From the NCBI GenBank assembly GCA_910583845.1, contig CAJUAB010000023.1, positions 14,524 to 78,523 on the forward strand: a stretch of DNA of 64,000 bases. Direction: 5' to 3'. Under the pieces are notes generated by a model, which was not told where the DNA came from, did not search any database, and saw nothing but the letters and a program-made list of their open reading frames with translations. Below, piece by piece: positions 8,185 through 16,280 of the stretch (within the stretch, counting starts at the first letter, position 1; every line of letters starts with the position of its first letter). The position numbers and the translations under genes were made by a program. Source of the DNA: an uncultured Acetatifactor sp. Its GTDB lineage: Bacteria > Bacillota > Clostridia > Lachnospirales > Lachnospiraceae.

Positions 8185-8667
8185 ATGAAAGACAATTTGA
8201 GAATATATGGAGTGAAAAATTCTTACATAAAATATTTGAGCCAATATCAGGAGCATTTGTCCCTGCATGAAGGCGGGCCATCGGGGCGTAAGTATATTGC
8301 AGTCGTTTTAGAAATCAATAAGTTTTCCTATTTTGCACCGCTATCTTCGTTTTAGCCCAAATATAAGAAGATGAAGGAAGTTGTGGATTTTATTAAGATA
8401 AAGGATTACGCTGTTATCAATATTAATAACATGATTCCTGTACCGAAAGGGCAATTGGTAGAACTGAATATCAATGCGGAAAAAGATCCGCATTATAAGT
8501 TTCTTTTGCAGGCTGAAAATCGGGAAATCAATAAGCAAAAAAGTCGGATTAGAAAAAATGCGGAGATCGTTTATAATCATAAGAAGCGTAATGGAAATCT
8601 GACACCATTGGCAAAAAGAACAAATGATTTTGAAATGCTGGAGAAATTAAGCAGAGATTTTTGGTAA
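8185..8667 (+). pseudogene. ToxN/AbiQ-family endoribonuclease toxin with in-frame stop
   Basis: The frame from ATG 8185 (AATGGAG ribosome binding site) to TAA 8667 encodes a ToxN/AbiQ-like protein of about 160 residues, the family's usual size, interrupted by one TAG at 8353-8355. Before the stop, YGVKNSYIKYLSQYQEHLS and KYIAVVLEINKFSYFAPLSS match the start of AbiQ/ToxN proteins. After it the same frame continues KYKKMKEVVDFIKIKDYAVININNM and so on to the normal C-terminus. A single A-to-T change from a lysine codon would explain the stop. An intact toxin would cleave RNA during phage infection. No suppressor is evident, so the toxin is probably inactive, unless the stop is a sequence error. 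Confidence 0.8.
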
Positions 8668-8683
8668 TTACTGATGAATATTT

Positions 8684-8923
8684 TTGTTTGACGATTTTGC
8701 TGATGTCAGCAAAATCGTAGGTGCTAATGAAGCGACAGGCGTACATTATTATGTCGGGAAGAAAGTGCGCACGACGATTGAGAAAATCGGCGGAGCAATG
8801 CCGGAGGGCTTGTCAAAACCGGAGAAAAGCATTCAGGAGATTGAGAGAGAACAAATGGCGGGACTTAAGGCGAAGGCAAAAAAGGGAACAATAATGTTTG
8901 ATGTGCTGAAAGTAATGGATTGA
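8684..8923 (+). pseudogene. C-terminal remnant of a DinD-like protein
   Basis: About 79 codons. The segment HYYVGKKVRTTIEKIGGAMP, followed by EGLSKPEKSIQEIEREQ, resembles the C-terminal end of DNA-damage-inducible protein D (DinD). The N-terminal three quarters of that family are absent and no good ribosome binding site precedes the frame. The frame begins inside a 13-bp perfect inverted repeat (8691-8718), which may mark the break point. Not expected to be functional. Confidence 0.6.
8691..8718. repeat. Perfect 13-bp inverted repeat at the dinD remnant edge
   Basis: ACGATTTTGCTGA (8691-8703), a TG centre, then TCAGCAAAATCGT (8706-8718). No T-run follows on either strand, so it is not a standard terminator. 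It sits where recognisable DinD similarity begins. Confidence 0.8.
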
Positions 8924-8965
8924 AATTTACGCCAGACAAACGCTAAAGATGGAGAACAGTGAGAG

Positions 8966-9124
8966 ATGAAGAAAAAGATTGAAAATCCTGAAGTATTTAT
9001 TTCATATGCATGGGGAGGCGACGAGTACCAAAGTAAAGTATTATCTTTTGTGAGCTAATTGTGTGGTGATGGAATCGATACCGTTTATAATAAAGGGGAT
9101 TTGACAGAAGGAAATGATGGATGA
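8966..9124 (+). pseudogene. Remnant of a TIR/SEFIR-domain protein
   Basis: From ATG 8966 the frame reads ENPEVFISYAWGGDEYQSKV, a typical start of a bacterial TIR or SEFIR domain, up to a TAA at 9056-9058. It continues in the same frame with LCGDGIDTVYNKGDLTEGND until a stop at 9122-9124. Intact relatives continue for several hundred residues. There is thus a nonsense mutation plus loss of the 3' part. Such domains act in anti-phage defence, often by degrading NAD+. Family assignment rests on these two short stretches only. Confidence 0.6.
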
Positions 9125-9161
9125 GGCGAGAGCCAAGTAGTATACAAGGGAGTGTGAAACG

Positions 9162-9281
9162 ATGAAGAACCGTGATTTGTCTGAAGAAGATATTAAGGCA
9201 CGGTATATCACACCGAATATTGAGAGTGCAGGATGGGATATCAAAAGTAAACGGTATCTACCGTTTACAAAGGATTTATAG
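9162..9281 (+). pseudogene. N-terminal remnant of a type I restriction R subunit (HsdR-like)
   Basis: A 39-codon frame with a good GGGAGTG site. NRDLSEEDIKARYITPNIES followed by AGWD resembles the extreme N-terminus of HsdR-type or related helicase-nuclease subunits. The frame then stops and the rest of the gene, which should run to about 1,000 codons, is missing. Together with the neighbouring fragments it suggests repeated deletion inside a former defence cluster. It could also be a chance short frame. Confidence 0.5.
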
Positions 9282-9284
9282 GGG

Positions 9285-9313
9285 TTGCATTTTTATGAAT
9301 AATAGGATACAAT
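9285..9313 (+). promoter_or_regulatory. Promoter of the antitoxin/toxin pair
   Basis: TTGCAT (9285-9290) and TACAAT (9308-9313) with a 17-bp spacer, 49 bp before the antitoxin start. Confidence 0.6.
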
Positions 9314-9362
9314 CAAGGAAATGATAAAATCAAGATAAAATATTGATAAGGAGTATGAGCAT

Positions 9363-9623
9363 ATGTTACAGATCAGACCTGTCTCAGATTTGAGAAATAA
9401 GTTTCCTGACATCGAGAAAATTGTAAATGCAGGAGAACCGGTATATTTGACTAAAAACGGATATGGAGCAATGGTTGTATTAAGCCTTGAGCAGTATTCA
9501 AAGCTGACGGATAGTGTGGAAATTGCACTGGATAAAGCTGACTGGCTTGCAGCGGAAAATGCTGAACGAATGAGTCACGAGGAAGTTTTTGGAAATCTGC
9601 GGAGGAAAATAAATGCTCAGTAA
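9363..9623 (+). CDS. Type II antitoxin, Phd/YefM family
   Basis: 86 residues. The N-terminal half (LQIRPVSDLRNKFPDIEKIV, then YLTKNGYGAMVVLSLEQYSKL) is the Phd/YefM DNA-binding fold that dimerises on its own operator. The C-terminal half is charged and probably wraps the toxin. It overlaps the toxin gene by 11 bp, and a sigma-A-like promoter lies at 9285-9313. It would neutralise the downstream RelE/ParE-type toxin and repress the operon together with it. No lesion is visible, unlike the flanking fragments. Confidence 0.85.
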   Translation: MLQIRPVSDLRNKFPDIEKIVNAGEPVYLTKNGYGAMVVLSLEQYSKLTDSVEIALDKADWLAAENAERMSHEEVFGNLRRKINAQ

Positions 9624-9942
9624 AAAGTACAGATTAAGTTATCTGCCACTTTTTTATGAAGATCTTGATGAGAAAATAACTTACATTGTTGAGAAACTGA
9701 AGAATCCCAAAGCGGCAAGTGACTTATTGGATAAAGTGGAGGCGGCTATCATGGAGCGTCTTCCGGTGGCAGAGTCTTTTGAACCATATTATTCTGTCAG
9801 AGAACGCAGGTACACTTATTATCGCATTTATGTAGATAATTATACAATTTACTATGTAGTAATAGATGATAACCCGAATGAGCTGATCATGGAAGTGAGA
9901 AGGTTTCTTTATAGTGGACAAAATCGGTATGAATTAGTATAA
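9613..9942 (+). CDS. RelE/ParE-superfamily toxin
   Basis: 109 residues. YRLSYLPLFYEDLDEKITYI, a helix rich in Lys/Leu, then RERRYTYYRIYVDNYTIYYV and MEVRRFLYSGQNRYEL give the two-helix plus beta-sheet layout of RelE/ParE toxins, with the basic/aromatic cluster in the sheet. Members either cleave mRNA on the ribosome or inhibit gyrase; the sequence alone does not decide which. Translation is coupled to the antitoxin, since the start lies inside the antitoxin's last codons. Confidence 0.85.
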   Translation: MLSKKYRLSYLPLFYEDLDEKITYIVEKLKNPKAASDLLDKVEAAIMERLPVAESFEPYYSVRERRYTYYRIYVDNYTIYYVVIDDNPNELIMEVRRFLYSGQNRYELV

Positions 9943-9963
9943 AAACAAGTACAGACTTCCAAA

Positions 9964-9987
9964 AGCGGAGCTCACAAAAGCTCCGCT
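9964..9987 (+). terminator. Hairpin after the toxin gene
   Basis: AGCGGAGCT (9964-9972), loop, AGCTCCGCT (9979-9987): a perfect 9-bp stem 21 bp after the toxin stop. It lacks a clear T-run, so terminator function is likely but unproven. Confidence 0.55.
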
Positions 9988-10286
9988 ATAAAGGCTCAGT
10001 TGTCACGGCAAGGTATCAACTCTTTGCAGAAATGCTGGGTAATAGCGGGGTGGAGAGTGGGAGGATAGGGAATTTACTACTGATTTACTACTTTTCATGT
10101 TATTAGTCTAAGAACTCCGATACGATATATTGTTATTAAAGATATAACGAAACTACAATATGAAGTGGGATTGCGATATAATAATCATAGATTGAATATT
10201 ACTATTGTGCAATATTAATAAAAATAATAGACCCAACTTGGAATAACTTTGATTAGGTTTACTATATAAGGGATGAGGGGATTGAA
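9988..10286. other. AT-rich intergenic region before the STAND gene
   Basis: No convincing frame. The part near 9990-10075 is less AT-rich than the rest and may be decayed coding DNA. From 10130 on it is strongly AT-rich and should hold the promoter of the STAND gene, but no clear -35/-10 pair stands out. A GATGAGGGGA ribosome binding site precedes the ATG at 10287. Confidence 0.5.
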
Positions 10287-13200
10287 ATGCAAATAAACTG
10301 GGAAAGTTTTGCTACATGTAATCAAGATGTACGCGGGATTCGGTTTAAGTTTGAAGATATGTGCCGCCAATTATTCGCCAATGAGAGTCTATCTGGAAAT
10401 AAGCAGTTCAGGTATCTTCATGCTAATCCGAATAATCATGGGCTGGAAACAGAGCCTATCTATGATGAGGTAAACAAATGTTGGATTGGTTTTCAGGCAA
10501 AATTTTTTGATCGGGATGTGCGTTACGAGCAGATAAAGCATTCAGCAGAGAAGACTGTAGAATATTATACAGGTAAGGAGGGAATTGTTGAACTTGTATT
10601 TTTTTTCTGCAATAAACCTATTACCGCTACATCGAAAGGATATACAAATGCAATAGAAGTTTTAACAAAAGAAAATATAAAGGTGCAATTAATAACAGAT
10701 ACGATGATTCTTGATCTAATAAGGAACAAATATCCTTATCTTGGTTTATATTACTTTGGAAATCATTCGATTCAGCAGAAATGGTTTGTAGAACACACAC
10801 ATGATATGTTAGATGAACTCGGAGAACGCTATAATCGTGATTTTAATGTTGAGACTGCGTTTTCGGATGAGCTTTCTCTGTTTATTCATGACCGTAGGGC
10901 GGCAGAATATCTTAATGCTAAGAAAACGGATTTGCTTGGTAAGATAGACGAACTGCTATGGGGAAGCGACGAAAAAGATTATTTAAAGAAACTGCAAAAA
11001 GCAGTGTCAGATCTTCGAGATGTGGATGTTGAAACATTGCATCGTTCTCTTGAATGGAGCAGCACAATAAAACAAGATTTCGTAACTTTTTTGGATAATT
11101 TTGAAGAAGAAATCAAAATGCTAGAGGCCAAGAGAGATGAACAGTATACGTTCTATTGTGATAACGGAAAGGAGCCGAAAGAGCAGAAGGAAGCTCTAAA
11201 AGAATATCGTAATTTGGAGAGTCAGATTCGTAACATAAATACATTGATAAAGCTTCCAGACAGGATAGCAGTCTCAGAAAGAGAAAAGCAATTGCTTTAT
11301 GGAGATATACTGACTATCCATGGCAAAGCCGGGATTGGCAAGTCACATCTGTTGGCGTTGAAGACGCAGGGCCTTTTTACTGAGGCGCGAGTAGGGCTGT
11401 TATTAGTGGCAGGAATTTATTTTACTGATGATCCGATCCATGAGCAGATAATGAGAAACTTAAGGTTGGACTATAGTTTTGAAGATCTGATTGATATATT
11501 GGAAACCATTGGTGAAAGAGATAACTGCATTGTACCGGTTTTTATAGATGCACTTAATGAGACATGGAACAAAAAATTGTGGAAATTGGGTTTGCCCTCC
11601 ATTATGCATAAGATTAAAGCGTCCCCTATGGTTAAAATGATTTTATCTTATCGAACAGAATACCAAGGGCTTGTTTTGCCGGATTCTTTTTTTGAAGATT
11701 GTGGGGATGTTGTAACCATGTTGCATAGAGGATTTGAGGATAACAGTATCTCAGCGGTAAGACAGTTTCTATATCACTATAATATACCATTTACTCCGCT
11801 GGAGTATTTTGGATACGAAATGTCAAATCCCCTATTTCTTACTCTTTATTGTAAAACATACAATGGTGAAGAGGTTAGTTTGCCCTCACTGTACAACCGA
11901 TTGATTGAACATGCAAATGGCAACATTTCCCAAGTTCTCAGAGCTGAATTACGGCAAAAGGGATATGCAGAGGATGATGATATTTTGAGCCCTCTTATTA
12001 TGGAAATTGCGGAATGGTTGGTTTTGCACGGTAAAAGATTCATTTCTCAAAAGGATTTGGTGCAGTTAAATTTTTGGGCTGAATATAGACTAAATGCGGC
12101 ATCTTTTGTACGTCATGTTGTAAAAGAACAAATTCTTCATAATACCGTTTTTGAGGGAGTGGAAACATTTTATTTTGCTTATGATCAGATGAATGACTAC
12201 TACTGTGCAAAAGCGATTATTCAAAAAAGCCAGACGAAAGATGAAGTTTGTGGATATCTGTTCGAAAAAATCTTGGGGATACAGAACGGGGAACTGCATA
12301 ATTCATGGAATGTGGATTTATTTGTAAATGCCTGCGCATTATATGCAGAAAAATATGGTGAAGAGTGTATTGGCATAATTGATGGTTTGAAAAACCCTGA
12401 TGACAAAAGGCAGGTTTTTTCAAGGTACATTGATTCGTTTCAATGGCGGGATATTCGATACATTCCAACAGATAATTTTAGGGATTTGCTGAAAAAGTAT
12501 CCTTGCAGCCCAGAAGACTTATGGACAATGTTGATTGGAAATAGCATGAAAGCGTCACATCCATTTAATGCGGATTTCCTTCATCGCTTTCTCTTAAGTT
12601 ACAAACTAAATAAGAGGGATTATCTCTGGACGATTTACATAAATGAATTGACAAGAGATGAAGATAACAGAATAGTGCAGATAATTCAGATGTATGACAA
12701 GGGCAAAAAATTCGAAATAACAAATGAAAAGCAGATAGAACTGCTCTTGACTTTGTTTGGATGGGTATTATCTTCATCTAATCGATGGCTGAGAGATTAT
12801 ACTTCAAAAGCAATGATAGAGATTTTGAAAGAGCATTTTCATCTATGTCAGATTATTCTTGAGAAATTTAAGGATGTAGATGACCCTTATGTAATTCAAC
12901 GTCTATATGGAATTGTGTTTGGCGCTTGCTGTAAGCATGCTAATGGAAAAGGTTCTCAAGCATTAGCAGAGTATGTTTATCATACAGTGTTTGATCAGGA
13001 AAAAGTGTATCCCGATATCCTGCTTAGGGACTATGCGCGACTGATTATTGAGCGATTCCTCCATGAGAATCCCAAATATATTGGTGTAGTTGAACGAGAA
13101 AAAGTTGTACCCCCGTATAATTCTGACTATATTCCGGAAATAGAAAATCAACATTATCTGGAGAATAAGTACGATGGCGCGATGTTTCGGCTGATACGTT

Positions 13201-14630
13201 CTATGCGTTTTGAAGGTATGGGGATGTATGGAGATTTTGGTCGTTATGTTTTTCAGAGTGCGCTTCACGATTTTGATGTAGATGATAAAAAGATGTTTAA
13301 TTATGCTGTTTACTACATCCAGACGGAACTTGGTTTCTCCGAAGAGTACTTTGGAGAGTATGATCAGCATTGCGGCGGCTATGATAGAAATCAGACAAAA
13401 AAGACTGAAAGAATTGGGAAAAAGTATCAGTGGATTACGATGTATAATATGTTGGCTCGTATTTCTGATCACTGTAAGATGATTGATCGTCGGAATTATC
13501 CAGCAAAAGAAGTTGTACAATTTGAAGGGGCATGGGAGTCTTATGTTAGAGATTTTGATCCAACTCTAAACCAAAGCTTTATGGTTTGTGATGACGCACC
13601 AAAATTCGATGCACTGGATGCATTTATAGCTAAAGGGAAAGAAGAAAATAAAACTGCTGATATTTCTACAGATGATGCACAGAAGGCTTGGATTGAAACA
13701 AAAGGCATTTTTTTGGATGAATTGAAAGATACATTGGCTTTGCACGATTATAATGGGACAAAGTGGATATGTTTGACAAAGTATTGTGATACGGGACATA
13801 AAGACTTGGATACAGAAAAATTACAAGTATGGGGTTGGTTATATGCTTATTTTGTCAGTCCGGAACAGGCAGACGAGCTCTCTCAATGTGCCAGAAATGG
13901 ATGCTCGGTTATTACGCACAATACAGCATCACACAATGAAACATATTCTGTTTTCAATAGAGAATATCCTTGGTCACCGAGCTGTCGGGATTTGAAAACA
14001 TATGCTTGGGTGGATGCTTATATTAAAACCGGCGAATATGAAACTGTCATAGAGACAGTACAAGTTCCTGATATTTCCTCAATAGAAGACATATTGCGTA
14101 AATATCAGGGTCTGGATGAAGATGAGGAACAGATAGGGGAAGAGTTTGTGGATGGTGAAAATGAGGTAGAGGACTTTGAAATTTCAGAGATTCAATTTAA
14201 AGAGGAAATCAGAAAACGAGAAATTGAGAAAGAGATTGGCAAGATACTCCATGCAACAACAGATTTGTTGTGGGAAGAAGAATATGATGCAACAAAAGGA
14301 ACTGCAATTTTAATAAGTATGCCATGTGCCGAGCTTATTGAAATAATGAATTTAAGACAACAGAAAGCAGATGGGTTTTATTATGATTCCAACGGAATAT
14401 TGGCTGCTTTTGATACAGATTTGACTCAAAAAATCAATAGTGTTGTTGTTCGAAAAGATATTTTGGATGCTTTCCTTAGTAAGACTGGGATGAAGCTTAT
14501 TTGGTTGGTAGATGCCGAAAAGGAAATTCATGCCAGAGATTACTCTATTACAAAATGGAGCGATTGGGAGGGGGTATTTACTTATGAAGGAGACAGCATT
14601 GCAGGTGAAATTCGTAGACTTCAAAGATAG
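10287..14630 (+). CDS. STAND NTPase with Mrr-like N-terminal nuclease, Avs-like defence protein
   Basis: 1,447 residues, uninterrupted, AT-rich relative to the flanking core genes. The N-terminus (about 15-110) resembles an Mrr/PD-(D/E)XK nuclease: Glu54/Glu56 in GLETEP and Gln70-x-Lys72 in GFQAKFF, the Q-x-K variant seen in Mrr enzymes. An ATPase follows, with Walker A GKAGIGKSH at 346-354, Walker B ending in FIDALNE (Asp421) and a downstream SYRTEYQ that may hold a sensor arginine. The remaining 900 or so residues are helical, as expected of a sensor repeat region, with an acidic stretch near 1275-1310. This layout fits antiviral STAND proteins, which oligomerise on recognising a phage protein and activate the effector. 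The target and exact subfamily cannot be read from sequence. Confidence 0.75.
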   Translation: MQINWESFATCNQDVRGIRFKFEDMCRQLFANESLSGNKQFRYLHANPNNHGLETEPIYDEVNKCWIGFQAKFFDRDVRYEQIKHSAEKTVEYYTGKEGIVELVFFFCNKPITATSKGYTNAIEVLTKENIKVQLITDTMILDLIRNKYPYLGLYYFGNHSIQQKWFVEHTHDMLDELGERYNRDFNVETAFSDELSLFIHDRRAAEYLNAKKTDLLGKIDELLWGSDEKDYLKKLQKAVSDLRDVDVETLHRSLEWSSTIKQDFVTFLDNFEEEIKMLEAKRDEQYTFYCDNGKEPKEQKEALKEYRNLESQIRNINTLIKLPDRIAVSEREKQLLYGDILTIHGKAGIGKSHLLALKTQGLFTEARVGLLLVAGIYFTDDPIHEQIMRNLRLDYSFEDLIDILETIGERDNCIVPVFIDALNETWNKKLWKLGLPSIMHKIKASPMVKMILSYRTEYQGLVLPDSFFEDCGDVVTMLHRGFEDNSISAVRQFLYHYNIPFTPLEYFGYEMSNPLFLTLYCKTYNGEEVSLPSLYNRLIEHANGNISQVLRAELRQKGYAEDDDILSPLIMEIAEWLVLHGKRFISQKDLVQLNFWAEYRLNAASFVRHVVKEQILHNTVFEGVETFYFAYDQMNDYYCAKAIIQKSQTKDEVCGYLFEKILGIQNGELHNSWNVDLFVNACALYAEKYGEECIGIIDGLKNPDDKRQVFSRYIDSFQWRDIRYIPTDNFRDLLKKYPCSPEDLWTMLIGNSMKASHPFNADFLHRFLLSYKLNKRDYLWTIYINELTRDEDNRIVQIIQMYDKGKKFEITNEKQIELLLTLFGWVLSSSNRWLRDYTSKAMIEILKEHFHLCQIILEKFKDVDDPYVIQRLYGIVFGACCKHANGKGSQALAEYVYHTVFDQEKVYPDILLRDYARLIIERFLHENPKYIGVVEREKVVPPYNSDYIPEIENQHYLENKYDGAMFRLIRSMRFEGMGMYGDFGRYVFQSALHDFDVDDKKMFNYAVYYIQTELGFSEEYFGEYDQHCGGYDRNQTKKTERIGKKYQWITMYNMLARISDHCKMIDRRNYPAKEVVQFEGAWESYVRDFDPTLNQSFMVCDDAPKFDALDAFIAKGKEENKTADISTDDAQKAWIETKGIFLDELKDTLALHDYNGTKWICLTKYCDTGHKDLDTEKLQVWGWLYAYFVSPEQADELSQCARNGCSVITHNTASHNETYSVFNREYPWSPSCRDLKTYAWVDAYIKTGEYETVIETVQVPDISSIEDILRKYQGLDEDEEQIGEEFVDGENEVEDFEISEIQFKEEIRKREIEKEIGKILHATTDLLWEEEYDATKGTAILISMPCAELIEIMNLRQQKADGFYYDSNGILAAFDTDLTQKINSVVVRKDILDAFLSKTGMKLIWLVDAEKEIHARDYSITKWSDWEGVFTYEGDSIAGEIRRLQR

Positions 14631-14858
14631 GAAAGTTAAATAAAAAAAGTGCAAAAAGTCAAAACATTAAGATTTCTGAATTGGAGTAGGTAAAAGTATG
14701 CATGGCAGAGAGCAAAAATAAAAATTCTTGGTGTGATAAGTGATTAAAAAGGATTTAGGGTTTGGTAAATGGTCAGAACGGTAGCATTAATATTTTGTTA
14801 AAATAAAGAAGATATATTTGTGCCTTCAGTAAAACCATAAAATAACAAAGCGATTATA

Positions 14859-15110
14859 ATGGAAATGAATGAAAATGAAAAACCTATGTTATGTGATGAC
14901 ATAGGTAGCTCTAAAGTTGAAAGGGTTCCAATTTACCAGAAGATGGTTTTGACAATTCGTGAGGCGGCTGAGTATAGCAATATTGGAATTAATAAAATTG
15001 ATGCTATGCTTAAACAGCCCGGATGTCCTTTTGTACTCTATATAGGGACAAGAAAATTGGTTAAGCGGAAAGAGTTTGAAAAATACATAAGTGAAAAAAC
15101 AGTGGTATAA
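14859..15110 (+). CDS. Excisionase (Tn916 Xis-like)
   Basis: 83 residues. LTIREAAEYSNIGINKIDAM, CPFVLYIGTRKLVKRKEFEK and the basic end match the small winged-helix excisionases encoded next to Tn916-type integrases. It bends DNA at element ends and directs excision. The first ATG is used; ATG 14865 is an alternative. The following integrase is broken, so excision would need another recombinase. About 230 bp of AT-rich DNA without genes separates it from the STAND gene. Confidence 0.85.
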   Translation: MEMNENEKPMLCDDIGSSKVERVPIYQKMVLTIREAAEYSNIGINKIDAMLKQPGCPFVLYIGTRKLVKRKEFEKYISEKTVV

Positions 15111-15140
15111 CCGCCTAACCATAATTGTTTTAAAATACTG

Positions 15141-15170
15141 TTGAAGAAATGGAGTCTGGCATGGTATAAT
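15141..15170 (+). promoter_or_regulatory. Putative integrase promoter
   Basis: TTGAAG (15141-15146) and TATAAT (15165-15170), 18-bp spacer, 46 bp before the integrase ATG. A weak GAGTC/GACTC stem followed by TTTTT overlaps it. Confidence 0.5.
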
Positions 15171-15216
15171 ATTTTACTGTGTTGGACTCTTTTTCTTTAA
15201 TGGAAGGAGTTCGTAA

Positions 15217-16163
15217 ATGGAAAAAAATTTAAAGGGCAGAGAGTGTGGAAAGGGCATCTGCCAGAGGAAGGATGGTAAATATTCGGCACGCTATTGTGCC
15301 AAAGATGGCAGCCGTCGCGAAAAGCATTTTGCAACGCTGCCAGAAGCAAGGAATTGGCTTGCCGATGCATAGTATGAAGACAAGCATAATACGGTAATAG
15401 TGACATCCGATGTTACGTTAAATGAATGGTTTGACTATTGGATGGAGAACCTTATTTGCGGGCTTGCCCCAATACCAGACGCAATTACAGGGAACGATAT
15501 GTGCAGAATATCCAGCCTGTAATTGGAAGTATGTTGAGGCAAAACGTTCTTATAATTACCGCCAATATGTGCTGCTGTTGGAAACAGGCCTGCGGACATC
15601 GGAGATGATTGGGTTTACATGGGATTCCATTAATTGGAAGAAACGTACTCTGACTGTCAGCAAAACATTGGAATATAGGCATCAGACGCACATTTGGAGA
15701 GCGGGCCCCCCCAAGACTGCCCGTAGTTACCGGACTATTCCTTTAACAGACAGGGCATTTCAGATTTTACAGGACTGTTATGAGGAACGAAATCTCCGAA
15801 AGGAAGCGGAAACATTATCCAGTGTTCTGGAATACATGGATTGGCATACAGGTGAGACAAAATTACTCGTTATGAGGGATCTGGTTTTCATCAATTTCCG
15901 GACAGGGGAACCGGCAAAGAATAGTTCCTATGATACGCACCTGTATAAGCTGTGTGATGAGGCGGGAATCAGGAGGTTTTGTATGCATACGCTCCGGCAT
16001 ACTTATGCTACAAGGGCAATCGAAGCCGGGATGCAGCCGAAAGTGCTACAGCAGCTGCTTGGACATGCAAGCATCAAAAGCACGATGCAATCGTTATGTG
16101 CATGTCACGGATGACTCGCTGATGCAGGCGATCAGCCAGTTTGAACAGAACCGTGTCGTATAA
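15217..16163 (+). pseudogene. Broken tyrosine integrase (Tn916 Int-like)
   Basis: ATG 15217 has an AAGGAG site and encodes the arm-binding start (CQRKDGKYSARYCAKDGSRR). A TAG at 15370-15372 breaks it. The frame then runs into TLNEWFDYWMENL, after which part of the core-binding domain is missing and the frame shifts. The catalytic domain follows (LLLETGLRTSEMIGFTWD, HTLRHTYATRAIEAGM, LLGHASIKSTM), with the Arg and the His-x-x-Arg motif visible. A one-base insertion near 16088 moves the tail (RYVHVTDDSL) into another frame. With at least three lesions it cannot mobilise the island. Confidence 0.85.
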
Positions 16164-16195
16164 AACACCATGCCTTATTACATATTTTAATAGAA

Positions 16196-16215
16196 AAATG
16201 GTGCGAAATTGGTGC
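16196..16215. repeat. Possible right-end copy of the island-flanking repeat
   Basis: AAATGGTGCGAAATTGGTGC has two TGGTGC units 12 bp apart, directly after the integrase remnant and before ychF. It resembles 7898-7917 (15 of 20 bases). Confidence 0.35.
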
Positions 16216-16280
16216 GGTAAGAAAACAGATTTTTCAGAAAACGCATAAAATCAAGAGTTTTAAGGAGGATATATAGAAAC

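Noticed and set aside
8353..8355. Recoding of the in-frame TAG in the ToxN-like gene
   Set aside because: No stimulatory structure or suppressor is evident, and neighbouring genes are also broken, so a plain nonsense mutation is simpler.
9988..10075. Possible gene remnant after the RelE-type toxin
   Set aside because: Short translated stretches look protein-like but no family could be recognised, so it is only noted in the intergenic entry.
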